Origin: Agarivorans aestuarii
Lineage (GTDB): Bacteria > Pseudomonadota > Gammaproteobacteria > Enterobacterales > Celerinatantimonadaceae
DNA length: 64,000 nt
Assembly: GCF_019670125.1 (NCBI RefSeq)
Contig: NZ_AP023033.1
Span: forward strand, 124,001 to 188,000
Reading direction: 5' to 3'
The position numbers were made by a program, and so were the translations under genes. Shown piece by piece: positions 43,225 through 52,391 of this stretch. Each line of letters opens with the position of its first letter. Positions within the stretch are counted from its first letter, which is position 1. The notes beneath the pieces were generated by a model. It was given only the letters and a program-made list of their open reading frames with translations, ran no database searches and was not told the DNA's origin.

Positions 43225-45054
43225 ATGAGTGACGAGCTGTTAAAGTACTACAACCGCGAACTAGCTTACTTACGCCACATGGGGGCTGAGTTTGCCGAGC
43301 GCTATCCCAAGGTGGCTGGCCGTTTGCGCATGAGCGAAGAAAGTGTGGAAGACCCACATGTTTCTCGATTACTCGAAGGAGTGTCGTTACTTACGGCACA
43401 GGTAAGACAAAAGCTTGATGACAGTTTTCCAGAGCTAACCGAAGCTCTGTTAGGGCAATTATATCCCGATTACCACGCGCCAATTCCGTCGATGTCGGTA
43501 ATCAAAATGAGCACCCAAAATGTTACTGACTATAGCTTGATGATCCCCAAAGGCACCGAGTTAGAAACTCAAGTGCCGGGTTACAAAAGTTGTCGTTTTA
43601 ATACTTGCTACGATACCGAAATGTGGCCAGTAGAAGTTACTCAAGCGAGCTTTGAAGGTGCGCCGTTTAAAGCGCCACGCCCTAACTTTCAAAAGAATGC
43701 TGCAGCGGTAATAAAACTGCGTTTAAGCTGTGAATTTGATGATGTGGCCTTTAGTGATGTGGGCGTGCAAAAAATGCGTTTCTACATTCACGGACAACCG
43801 CAGCTTAGCTACAAGCTTTATCAACTTATTTTCCAATCTAGTGTGGGATTGGCGTTTGCCTCTCCGGGCAGTTTACAAGCTAATCACTACTTGCAGGCCC
43901 GTCATATTAGTGCGGTGGGTTTTGCTGATGATGAAAAAGTGGTGCCTTATGATCAGCGAACTTTTAATGGCTATCGCTTGCTGGTTGAGCACTTTCTTTG
44001 CCCTGAAAAGTTCATGTTTTTTGAGCTACAAGATTTAGATCCTAGTTGGTTTGGTGACCAGCATGAGGTGGATTTATACATTTATCTTGATAGCGATTCA
44101 GACATACTGGCGAAGCAACTTACCGCCGATAATATTTTGCTGGGTTGTGTGCCAGTGATAAACCTATTTGAAGATGAGCTGGAGCCTTTACGTTTAGACC
44201 CCGCTCGTTTCGAACACCGCTTAGTGCCTCGTTATCGAGATGCAGATATCTCCGAAGTAGTGCGAGTAACCGAAGTAGAAGCCTTCGATCAACACGACAA
44301 CAGTGTTGATGTAACGCCGTTTTACGGTAGCCAGTTACCGCATTACCCTCAAGCGGGGAATTTGTTCTGGACGCTACGCCGTGAATTAAATAAATGGGCT
44401 GGTGGACACGACGAACCCGGTGTTGAAAGCTACTTAGCAGTGGTTGATGGTGACGCTAAAGCCTTAGATATCGAGCAACATGAACAATGGTTGGTATCAG
44501 CTAAAGCATTATGCAGTAACCGAAATTTGCCAGCGCGCTTGCCTTTTGGTGGTGGACAGCCATCGATAGTGGTGCCGAGCCGTGCCGATTCGCTTAAGAA
44601 TGTCCGTTGCTTATTGCCCTTTAGCGAGCCTATTCGCCCCGCTATGTTTGATGCTTCCCGTTGGCAGTTGGCTAGTCATCTAACCCTTAATCACTTTGCC
44701 CAGCCTAATGCGGTTAAGTTACTCCAAGAGCTATTACAGCTATACGATTTTAAGCAATCACCACAAACCAAAGTATTGATTGAAGCTATCGCTAAGGTAA
44801 ACATCGAGCGGGCGACAGCTCGGGTTGTGCAAAATGGCCGAGTGGGATTTTGCCACGGTTCAGACATTATTTTGGAGTTTGTTAATCAAGAACTCTCCGG
44901 TATTAACTTGTTCTTCTTTGGCAACGTATTGGCGCACTTTTTCGCTCAGTACACCACCATAAACAGCTTTACTCGTTTATCGATTAAACACTTGGGTGCC
45001 AGCAATGTACTGCACCGTTGGCCGGCGATGGCTGGTGACAAGGAGCTAATATGA
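43225..45054 (+). CDS. tssF: T6SS baseplate protein TssF
   Basis: The 609-aa protein starts with LKYYNRELAYLRHMGAEFAERYPKVAGRLRM, the standard TssF/ImpG opening, and continues with DDSFPELTEALLGQLYPDYHAPIPSM and PKGTELETQVPG. It forms the baseplate wedge with TssG and TssE. It overlaps tssG by 4 bases (ATGA). Confidence 0.95.
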   Translation: MSDELLKYYNRELAYLRHMGAEFAERYPKVAGRLRMSEESVEDPHVSRLLEGVSLLTAQVRQKLDDSFPELTEALLGQLYPDYHAPIPSMSVIKMSTQNVTDYSLMIPKGTELETQVPGYKSCRFNTCYDTEMWPVEVTQASFEGAPFKAPRPNFQKNAAAVIKLRLSCEFDDVAFSDVGVQKMRFYIHGQPQLSYKLYQLIFQSSVGLAFASPGSLQANHYLQARHISAVGFADDEKVVPYDQRTFNGYRLLVEHFLCPEKFMFFELQDLDPSWFGDQHEVDLYIYLDSDSDILAKQLTADNILLGCVPVINLFEDELEPLRLDPARFEHRLVPRYRDADISEVVRVTEVEAFDQHDNSVDVTPFYGSQLPHYPQAGNLFWTLRRELNKWAGGHDEPGVESYLAVVDGDAKALDIEQHEQWLVSAKALCSNRNLPARLPFGGGQPSIVVPSRADSLKNVRCLLPFSEPIRPAMFDASRWQLASHLTLNHFAQPNAVKLLQELLQLYDFKQSPQTKVLIEAIAKVNIERATARVVQNGRVGFCHGSDIILEFVNQELSGINLFFFGNVLAHFFAQYTTINSFTRLSIKHLGASNVLHRWPAMAGDKELI

Positions 45055-46028
45055 AGCTGTTTGACACCTTAAACAGTGGCAGTGAGCAAGACTTCCACCA
45101 CAGCGTGGTTGCTATTCAAGCTGGTCGAGGTGCACAACACAACGGTGTGGGCTCTGATACTTTACCCAAGAATGAGGCCTTACGTTTTAAAGTGCCGCAA
45201 AACTTGGGTTTTCCCGGTAAAGCCTTGGAGCGGGTAGAGGCGCCTGTTTCTGAAAATCAGCCCTATTCAGTGTTTGTTAACTTTTTTGGTTTAACTGGGC
45301 CAAGTGGTGTGATGCCCCGTCATTACAGTGAATGGGTAATGGATCGTTGCAAGCAGAAAGACGAGTCGATGCGAGACTTTCTGGATATTTTCCATCATCG
45401 CCTGATCTCTTTATATCACCGCGCTTGGGAAAAGTATCAGTTCCCACTGCAGTATCAGCGTCAGCAACAAACCAACAAGAAAGACCCTATTTCTAGTGCC
45501 TTGCACTCTTTATCTGGTACTTCAAATCATACCCAACAATACCTAGGTGGTTTGTTTGCTCAGTCTATTCGTAGTGCTCAAGGTTTAAAGCAAATTGTAG
45601 AGCTTATTTCTGGCTGCAAGGTAGTGATTAATGAGCATTTAGGGCAATGGCTATCGCTAAGTGATGAAGAGCAAACCAGCTTAGCGAGCCGGGTTAATCC
45701 AGAAGGGCAACATGCGCAACTAGGACGCAGTGCCACCATTGGCAGCAAGGTTTGGGATGTAGGTTCTGCATTAGAAATTGAAATTCATGCAGCCAATGCA
45801 CAAGGGGCTCAGCAACTTTTGCCGGGCAGTAAAACACTTTCATTATTACAAGAAACCGTCGCCGAATACTTGCCCGCGCACGTGCGTCCTCGTTGGAGCC
45901 TAATGGCCCGTTATCGAGATATGCCTAGTTCGCGTTTAGGTAAAACCGGTTTGGGCTTAGGCCAGGGTAGCGCGCTAACCATTAACAGTAAGCGAATGGA
46001 CGAACAAACAAAAATCCCCATCGCGTAG
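45051..46028 (+). CDS. tssG: T6SS baseplate protein TssG
   Basis: The 325-aa protein has the TssG/ImpH pattern: RFKVPQNLGFPGKALERVE, FVNFFGLTGPSGVMPRHYSEWVMDR, FLDIFHHRLISLYHRAWEKYQ and GRSATIGSKVWD. It acts with TssF in the baseplate. It is coupled to tssF by ATGA and followed by tssH after 33 bases. Confidence 0.94.
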   Translation: MKLFDTLNSGSEQDFHHSVVAIQAGRGAQHNGVGSDTLPKNEALRFKVPQNLGFPGKALERVEAPVSENQPYSVFVNFFGLTGPSGVMPRHYSEWVMDRCKQKDESMRDFLDIFHHRLISLYHRAWEKYQFPLQYQRQQQTNKKDPISSALHSLSGTSNHTQQYLGGLFAQSIRSAQGLKQIVELISGCKVVINEHLGQWLSLSDEEQTSLASRVNPEGQHAQLGRSATIGSKVWDVGSALEIEIHAANAQGAQQLLPGSKTLSLLQETVAEYLPAHVRPRWSLMARYRDMPSSRLGKTGLGLGQGSALTINSKRMDEQTKIPIA

Positions 46029-46061
46029 TAGATTTTGTTTAAAGGATTATAGGAAATACAG

Positions 46062-48647
46062 ATGTCGACAATGACTTTAAAATCAATGGTTGAGAAGCTA
46101 TCGCCCACAGCCAAGCAGAGCCTAGAAGCGGCCGCTGCGTTGTCTAATAGCCGCAGTCAGTTTAGTGTAGAGATCCAACATTGGTTATTGGCGATGTGCG
46201 AAGGCCAAACCGAAGATCTTATGTTGGTGGCCGAGCATTTTGCGGTAGATATTGATGCATTAACTGCCGATCTAAATCGCAATCTCGAGCGGGCTAAAAC
46301 CGGTAATCAGCAAACTCCTGGTTTATCGCCGCAAATTGTCAGCTTATTGAGCGCCGCTTGGATGGCTGCCACTATTGAATACAACGCAGACAATATCGCG
46401 CCTATCCACATTATTCATGCCTTGCTAAACGACGATACCCTTAGCTTTAGCACCATGCATTTCTTGAAGCAGTTAGAAAACATCGACCCGGCTCAGCTGG
46501 CGCATGTATGGCCGACGCTTAATCAAAATGCCGAAGCTGCAAGTGCAAGCCAAGTTAAAGGCTCGGGCAAAACACCAAGTTTAGATCAGTTTACTATCGA
46601 CCTTACCGAGCAAGCACGCTCAGGCAAGCTTGACCCAATACTTGGTCGCGACGAAGAAATTCGCCAGATGATCGACATTTTAACCCGTCGCCGCCAAAAC
46701 AACCCGATACTTACTGGCGAAGCCGGTGTAGGTAAAACTGCAGTAGTTGAAGGTTTAGCGCAGCGTATTGCTGATAATGATGTGCCCGAGTCACTGCAAA
46801 ACGTAAAGATTCATGTTTTAGATTTAGCCTTGCTACAAGCTGGTGCGGGCATGAAAGGTGAGTTCGAAAACCGCCTTAAATCGGTTATCAGTGAAGTGAA
46901 GAATTCGGCTACACCTATTATCGTGTTTATCGACGAAGCGCATACCTTAATTGGTAGCGGCGGCCAAGCTGGCCAAAATGATGCAGCCAACCTGCTTAAG
47001 CCCGCGCTGGCGCGCGGTGAACTGCGCACTATTGCGGCAACTACTTGGGCCGAATACAAAAAGTACTTTGAGAAAGATGCAGCGTTAACGCGCCGCTTCC
47101 AAGTGGTTAAAGTAGAAGAGCCAAGCGAAGAAAAAGCCATTGTGATGTTACGCGGCTTACTACCTGTGATGGAAAAGCACCATCGCGTATCAATTAGCGA
47201 CCAAGCCTTGCAAGCCGCAGTGCGTTTATCTAACCGCTACATTAATGCTCGCCAGTTACCCGACAAAGCCGTTGCTTTGCTTGATACCGCCTGTGCCCGT
47301 GTGGCGATGAGCCAAGCCGCTACCCCTAGCCAAGTAGAGCGTTTACAACGTAAACAACAACAGTTAGTTGCGCAAATCGAGCAATTGGAACGCGAGCAGT
47401 TAACCGGTTCAGAGCATCAAGAATTGCTGCAGCAGCTCAATGCAGAATTGGCTGATACCCAAAGTGCCTTTGAGCAAGCAGAAGCTACTTGGCGAGACGA
47501 GCAAGGCATGGTGCTTCAAGCTAAGCAACATGCCGATAGCATTCTCAATGCTGAGGAAGAAACCGAAGAAAATGCCCGCGAGCAGCTGGTAGAAATTAAA
47601 GCGAGCTTGGCAGAAGTTGCCCAACCAATGGTGTTTTTAGAAGTAGACGAAGTGCTAGTCGCCGAAGTTATTGCCGATTGGACTGGTATACCACTGGGTC
47701 GCATGCAATCAGACGAAGTGGAAACCATTTTAAGTTTGCCGCAAAAAATGGGCGAGCGAATTGTTGGTCAAGACCACGCACTAGAACTCATTAGTAAAGT
47801 GGTGCAAACAGCGCGTGCTCAGCTAAGTGATGAGCGCAAGCCAAACGGTGTGTTTTTGCTAACCGGACCAAGTGGTACTGGTAAAACAGAAACAGCGTTA
47901 ACCCTAGCCGAGCAAGTATACGGCAGCGAAGATAACTTAACGGTTATCAATATGTCGGAGTTTAAAGAGGAGCATAAAGTTTCTCTGTTGGTGGGTTCAC
48001 CTCCTGGCTACGTAGGTTATGGTGAAGGTGGTGTTCTAACTGAAGCCGTGCGCCGTAAGCCATACAGCGTAGTACTACTAGACGAAATGGAAAAAGCCCA
48101 TCCGGGCGTGCAAGACATTTTTTATCAAGTGTTCGATAAAGGCACCATTAAAGATGGCGAAGGTCGAGACATCGACTTTAAAAATACCATCATCATCATG
48201 ACTTCTAACGTGGGTACCGAAACTACCACCGGTTTATTTGAAGATGAAGAAACAGCTCCTGATATCGAAGGCCTAAAACACGCTCTAAGTGATGATTTAC
48301 TCGCAGTATTTAAGCCAGCCTTTATTGGTCGCCTAAATCTTATCCCATTTGTGCCACTTAACCGCGACACGCTAAATCAAATTGTGCGTTTACAGCTAGG
48401 TAGAGTTGAGCAGCGATTTGCTCGAAATTACCAAGCAGAATTAAGTTTTTCTGAAGCGGTCATCGAACACCTAAACAGCCAGTCTCAAAATGCTGATGTT
48501 GGCGCAAGGGCAATTCAAAATAATATTCAAAATGAATTGTTGCCTGTGATCTCTAATAAGGTATTAGAAGCCATATCTCAGCGCCTTAATATAGAGAAAA
48601 TTAGCGTAGATTTAGTTGAAGATGCTTATTGTGTCGAAATGTTGTAA
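46062..48647 (+). CDS. tssH: T6SS ATPase TssH (ClpV)
   Basis: The 861-aa AAA+ protein has an N-terminal domain with Clp-N-like repeats, Walker A GEAGVGKT at residues 219-226, a central coiled-coil M-domain (about 420-520), and a second Walker A GPSGTGKT near 602. The ClpV family disassembles contracted sheath for reuse. The length is normal for ClpV. It has no sign of the ClpP-binding loop. It is the last gene before the hcp promoter region. Confidence 0.95.
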   Translation: MSTMTLKSMVEKLSPTAKQSLEAAAALSNSRSQFSVEIQHWLLAMCEGQTEDLMLVAEHFAVDIDALTADLNRNLERAKTGNQQTPGLSPQIVSLLSAAWMAATIEYNADNIAPIHIIHALLNDDTLSFSTMHFLKQLENIDPAQLAHVWPTLNQNAEAASASQVKGSGKTPSLDQFTIDLTEQARSGKLDPILGRDEEIRQMIDILTRRRQNNPILTGEAGVGKTAVVEGLAQRIADNDVPESLQNVKIHVLDLALLQAGAGMKGEFENRLKSVISEVKNSATPIIVFIDEAHTLIGSGGQAGQNDAANLLKPALARGELRTIAATTWAEYKKYFEKDAALTRRFQVVKVEEPSEEKAIVMLRGLLPVMEKHHRVSISDQALQAAVRLSNRYINARQLPDKAVALLDTACARVAMSQAATPSQVERLQRKQQQLVAQIEQLEREQLTGSEHQELLQQLNAELADTQSAFEQAEATWRDEQGMVLQAKQHADSILNAEEETEENAREQLVEIKASLAEVAQPMVFLEVDEVLVAEVIADWTGIPLGRMQSDEVETILSLPQKMGERIVGQDHALELISKVVQTARAQLSDERKPNGVFLLTGPSGTGKTETALTLAEQVYGSEDNLTVINMSEFKEEHKVSLLVGSPPGYVGYGEGGVLTEAVRRKPYSVVLLDEMEKAHPGVQDIFYQVFDKGTIKDGEGRDIDFKNTIIIMTSNVGTETTTGLFEDEETAPDIEGLKHALSDDLLAVFKPAFIGRLNLIPFVPLNRDTLNQIVRLQLGRVEQRFARNYQAELSFSEAVIEHLNSQSQNADVGARAIQNNIQNELLPVISNKVLEAISQRLNIEKISVDLVEDAYCVEML

Positions 48648-48653
48648 TTAGTG

Positions 48654-48682
48654 TTTTCACTATTGATCAAAATATTTATAAT
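48654..48682 (+). promoter_or_regulatory. Candidate promoter of hcp
   Basis: TTTTCA at 48654-48659, a 17-base spacer and a perfect TATAAT at 48677-48682 lie in the 196-bp AT-rich gap between tssH and hcp. Transcripts would start near 48689 and have a leader of about 155 bases. A stray TTGACA at 48728-48733 has no matching -10 box. Confidence 0.45.
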
Positions 48683-48843
48683 GTACCACTTAATTGGGTT
48701 GTGATTGTTATTCAGTTTTTGATGTTTTTGACATTTATTAAATTGTTTTACGGTTTCGACTAATAAAATTGCGCGTGTTAAAACGCTGCATTAAAACATA
48801 CCCATTAGGGTTATTTTTACTTAATTAGCTAAAGGAAATTAGC

Positions 48844-49323
48844 ATGCAAGCGAATACTTATTTGAAGTACGGCGATATCAAGGGTGAAGCGACAGCTGAA
48901 CAGTACAAAGACTTAATTACTCTTTTGTCTGTAGATTGGTCAGTAGCACGTGAAATCTCTTCTCACACTGGTACTGCTCAAGATCGTGAAGCGAGTGCAA
49001 CGCGTTTATGTGACATCAACATCACTAAAATGCAAGATAAAGCTTCTCCAGATCTTTTCAAAGAAGCCACTATTGGTAAGGGTAAGCCAGCGGTTTTCCA
49101 CATTACTAAGCAAGGTGAGAAAATCGAAGAAATCATGAAAATTGAACTGACTGACGCAATGATTTCTAGCTACTCAGTATCAATTCAAGATGACCGCCCA
49201 GTTGAAAACATCACTATTTCTTACACAGAAATGATGATGACTGTTACACCTACCGATGACCAAAACAATGTTCAAGCTCCGCTTGTTTACGGTTACAGCG
49301 GTGTTAAAGGCCAACAAATGTAA
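48844..49323 (+). CDS. hcp: T6SS tube protein Hcp (TssD)
   Basis: The 159-aa protein has the Hcp pattern: YLKYGDIKGEATAEQYKDLITLLSVDWSVARE, ATRLCDINITKMQDKASPDLFKEATIGKGKPAVFHITK and a beta-rich end (NITISYTEMMMTV). It forms the hexameric inner tube that carries cargo. AAAGGAAA precedes the ATG. It has its own promoter region and a terminator, so it is probably expressed at a higher level than the upstream operon. Confidence 0.95.
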   Translation: MQANTYLKYGDIKGEATAEQYKDLITLLSVDWSVAREISSHTGTAQDREASATRLCDINITKMQDKASPDLFKEATIGKGKPAVFHITKQGEKIEEIMKIELTDAMISSYSVSIQDDRPVENITISYTEMMMTVTPTDDQNNVQAPLVYGYSGVKGQQM

Positions 49324-49333
49324 TTGGCTTTCT

Positions 49334-49367
49334 GCGGGGTAGTTAATCTATCCCGCTTATTTTTTTA
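49334..49367 (+). terminator. Terminator between hcp and vgrG
   Basis: A 9-bp stem with one G-U pair (GCGGGGTAG at 49334-49342, CTATCCCGC at 49348-49356) is followed by TTATTTTTTT. It should stop most hcp transcripts and let only a fraction reach vgrG and the effectors. Confidence 0.85.
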
Positions 49368-49379
49368 ACTAGCGTGAAC

Positions 49380-51203
49380 ATGAAGCATATGGAAAAGGCA
49401 AGTCAAAGTAAGAATATCATTCAAATAGAAACGCCATTGGGTAAAGATGTATTACATCTTACTCAGTTTGATATTCAGGAAGGTATATCTTCACCTTTCT
49501 CTATTAATGTTTCTTGTTATACAAATGGACAGATAATATCTGAGTCCGACGTTATTGGAAAACCGGTTACCATTAATTTAGATTATCTAAAAGGTAAAGC
49601 CAGTGTTACCCGTTTTTTTAATGGCGTTGTTGCCAGTATTACTTCTCTAGGTAGTCGTGTTCCTAGTGAAGCTGAAGGCGAAAAATACCAAGATTACCAA
49701 CTACAGATCGTGTCGAATTTACACTTTCTTAAGCAGCGTAGTAATTGCCGAATTTTTCAAAGCTTAACCGCTGACGAAATCGTAAAAAAGATTTTTGCAG
49801 AACACGGCGTGCAAGTAAAAAGTGAACTTAAGGGAAGTTACCCAACTTTGGGTTACAAAGTTCAATATAACGAAAGTGATTTTGCCTTTGTGCATCGTTT
49901 GCTTGAAGAAGCAGGCATCTTTTACATTATTGAACACAGCAAGGCCAAGCACAGTGTTGTATTGGCTGATGCTTTGAGTGCCTACCGCGAAGCAGAAGAA
50001 AGCAAAGTAGCCTTTACCACCGGCTCATTGTCAGAATCACACGTGTTCTCTTGGAGTGGTAACCTAAACATCACTCCGGGTATTGCGAGTAAAGGCGGTT
50101 ACGACTTTATAAAACCAAGCGCAAAACCAAAGGGTGAACAGCAAAATACGGCGTTAACCAAACAACAGCAAAATGGCGAAGTGTTTGAGTATTATGCCGG
50201 TTCTGAATTTAACCCTGCTTTGCAAAATGCTGCCAACGTAGCTTTAGAAGCAATGCAGCGAGATGCCTTAGTGTGCCGAGGTGGCAGTACTTGCGCTACT
50301 TTTAGCGCTGGTCAGTACTTTGGTTTTAAATCACATGAAGATCCCGCTCAGGTAGGGAAAAGCTACTTAATTACTCAACTTAGTTTGAGTGTTGCCATTA
50401 CCAGCCAAACTGGCGCAGCTAAAAACAGCGGCCAAGTGCTACACAATCAGTTCTCTTGCATCCCGGCTGACGTATTGTTCAGACCATCCCAAACCACGGC
50501 TCGGCCGGTGATTCATGGCGCCCAAACAGCCTTGGTGACGGGTGATCCGGGTGAAGAGATCCATGTAGATAAATATGGCCGTATTAAGGTGCTATTCCAC
50601 TGGGATCGTGAAGGCAAAAGTGACAGTAACAGCTCGTGTTGGATTCGGGTTTCGCAAAACTGGGCTGGCAGCCGTTACGGCGCATTCTTCTTGCCAAGAG
50701 TGGGCCAGGAAGTACTGGTTAGCTTTTTAGAAGGCGACCCTGACCAACCGGTGATTACAGGCGCGCTATACAACGGCGACCAAATGCCACCTTATGGCTT
50801 ACCCAGTAAAAAATCGCAGTCTGGAATAAAGACTCGCTCAACCAAAGGCGGTGGCGAGAGCAATTTTAACGAAATTCGTTTTGATGACGATGCTGGTAAA
50901 GAGCTGCTTTACATGCAGGCAGAGAAAGATCTGCAAACCGAAATCAAACAAAACCAAACTGAAAAAATTGGTAAAGATCTTAGCATTGACGTTGCCGAAA
51001 ACCAGTCTGAGAAAGTAGGTAAGAACCTAGTAATAGATGTTGGCAAAAATATCGATTTAGTGGCTGGCAGCAAAATCACCATTAAAGCGGGTGGCGCTTC
51101 TATCACCCTTTCAAGTGGCGGCAATATTGATATCAAAGGTACCTCGGTATCGATTAACGGCACCTCTATCGCGCTTAAAGCGCCAGCTATTTCACTGAAC
51201 TAA
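49380..51203 (+). CDS. vgrG: T6SS spike protein VgrG (TssI)
   Basis: The 607-aa protein has the gp27-like N-terminal part (LTQFDIQEGISSPFSINVSC), the phage-late-control domain, the gp5-like OB domain (GDPGEEIHVDKYGRIKVLFHWDREG, SCWIRVSQNWAGSRYGAFFLPRVGQEVLVSFLEGDPDQPVITGALYN) and a short beta-helix of repeats (EKIGKDLSIDVAENQSEKVGKNL). It ends after the beta-helix with no extra effector domain. Start uncertain: GTG 49374, ATG 49380 and ATG 49389 are in frame and none has a clear Shine-Dalgarno. It follows the hcp terminator. Confidence 0.92.
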   Translation: MKHMEKASQSKNIIQIETPLGKDVLHLTQFDIQEGISSPFSINVSCYTNGQIISESDVIGKPVTINLDYLKGKASVTRFFNGVVASITSLGSRVPSEAEGEKYQDYQLQIVSNLHFLKQRSNCRIFQSLTADEIVKKIFAEHGVQVKSELKGSYPTLGYKVQYNESDFAFVHRLLEEAGIFYIIEHSKAKHSVVLADALSAYREAEESKVAFTTGSLSESHVFSWSGNLNITPGIASKGGYDFIKPSAKPKGEQQNTALTKQQQNGEVFEYYAGSEFNPALQNAANVALEAMQRDALVCRGGSTCATFSAGQYFGFKSHEDPAQVGKSYLITQLSLSVAITSQTGAAKNSGQVLHNQFSCIPADVLFRPSQTTARPVIHGAQTALVTGDPGEEIHVDKYGRIKVLFHWDREGKSDSNSSCWIRVSQNWAGSRYGAFFLPRVGQEVLVSFLEGDPDQPVITGALYNGDQMPPYGLPSKKSQSGIKTRSTKGGGESNFNEIRFDDDAGKELLYMQAEKDLQTEIKQNQTEKIGKDLSIDVAENQSEKVGKNLVIDVGKNIDLVAGSKITIKAGGASITLSSGGNIDIKGTSVSINGTSIALKAPAISLN

Positions 51204-51211
51204 GGGACATA

Positions 51212-51499
51212 ATGGGTAAGCCAGTAGCAATGCTTGGGTCATTTCACGTATGTCCTAAAGTGCAAAATAAAGTACCGCATGTTGGTGGCCCGGTGGTTGG
51301 CGGCAACGGTACGGTAACCGCTGGCGGAATGCCGGTTGCTTGCGTGGGCGATAAGTTGGTGTGCATTGGACCGCCAGATACGATTAAGTCGGGTTCCTCT
51401 TCGGTTACGGTTGGTGGTAAAGCAGTAGCGCGATTAGGCGATTCAACCGCCCATGGCGGCAAAATTGTAGTAGGTAACCCTACGGTGTTAATAGGCTAG
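51212..51499 (+). CDS. PAAR domain tip protein
   Basis: The 95-aa protein is a stand-alone PAAR domain with the P-A-x-R-like start (GKPVAMLGSFHVCPK) and possible zinc ligands H12, C14, H23 and H81. Repeats of the type GGxxVAxxGDxxxCxG build the cone that tips VgrG. The gene is 8 bases after vgrG and 2 bases before the next gene. It probably receives the Rhs cargo, directly or through the protein encoded next. Confidence 0.93.
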   Translation: MGKPVAMLGSFHVCPKVQNKVPHVGGPVVGGNGTVTAGGMPVACVGDKLVCIGPPDTIKSGSSSVTVGGKAVARLGDSTAHGGKIVVGNPTVLIG

Positions 51500-51501
51500 G
51501 C

Positions 51502-52374
51502 ATGAACTTGCAGCTAGACATTGAGGCTCTGCAGCTTGGTGAATACAGCGATTCAAACGCTATTTTTGGTTTAAGCGATGATGAGATTGCTGCAACCGTA
51601 AGCATTAAGGGCGAGCAGGCTCTACGTCACTACAGCTTTAATGAAGCAGGTCGAGCCGAGCTAGCCAAGCTAAAAGTCGATGCTGATGCGGTGTTTGTAT
51701 TGCTGCCTGAAGCGCCTCTAGAGCAGGCAAAAAGCCAAGTTTATCAAGATACTTTGGCATTGGTGCCTCAGTTAGCGCACAGCAAAAAAGTGTATTTGTT
51801 TCCCTATGGTCGCTGCGCCATGCAATTAGCGCTGCGCCAAGCGCTTAAGTTATTTAATCAGCAGTTGGCGGGCTCAATTCAGGTGCTGGCTTATCATCAA
51901 GATGAGCGTTTAGCTGCAACGCAAGCGCTTGAGCAAACCGCTAGCATTGCTAGTGAGTGTTTCATCGCTGCTCGGTTACAGCCAGCTAAGCGTGGTTTTG
52001 CTGTGCCTTGGGCCAGCTATGAGGTGCAAACCTCAGATAAAAGCATTGCTGCAACAGTGGCGGCGTTAATCCAACGTTATCGTGGCCAGTGCGGGCAAGA
52101 GCTAACTCAGTGCTATATGCCAAGTGCCTTAAGCAGTGAGTTAATGGATGGCTGGTTAGCGGCTTTTCAATGTTTTGAAAATAGCGTTGGTTCGCGCAGC
52201 CAAGTGATATTTGCTGACGCCAGAGTCGGGGACTTAGCGGCCTGTACTGGTTTGTTTAATTTGTGTCATTTATTTACTCACTATCAGCAGCAAAAACATG
52301 CTGGTTTGAGTTTTCAACTGGATATTTCTGATCAGACCTACCGCAGTGCAATGATGCTCGCGTGGGTCGCCTAG
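51502..52374 (+). CDS. Unrecognised T6SS-associated protein, possible cargo adaptor
   Basis: I do not recognise a family with confidence. The 290-aa protein has no signal peptide or TM, and its sequence mixes helices with a C-terminal segment (GDLAACTGLFNLCHLF, about residues 245-265) that is faintly like the end of thiolase-fold ketoacyl-synthase domains. This resemblance is weak. The gene is wedged 2 bases after PAAR and about 17 bases before the rhs gene, the usual place for an effector chaperone or adaptor. It is not an Eag (DUF1795), DUF4123 or DUF2169 protein by eye. Confidence 0.6.
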   Translation: MNLQLDIEALQLGEYSDSNAIFGLSDDEIAATVSIKGEQALRHYSFNEAGRAELAKLKVDADAVFVLLPEAPLEQAKSQVYQDTLALVPQLAHSKKVYLFPYGRCAMQLALRQALKLFNQQLAGSIQVLAYHQDERLAATQALEQTASIASECFIAARLQPAKRGFAVPWASYEVQTSDKSIAATVAALIQRYRGQCGQELTQCYMPSALSSELMDGWLAAFQCFENSVGSRSQVIFADARVGDLAACTGLFNLCHLFTHYQQQKHAGLSFQLDISDQTYRSAMMLAWVA

Positions 52375-52391
52375 TGGTGTAAAACAGCAGT

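Noticed and set aside
49374-51203. VgrG as an evolved VgrG with its own effector domain
   Set aside because: The protein ends right after the gp5-like beta-helix repeats, and the usual length of about 600 residues leaves no room for an added domain.
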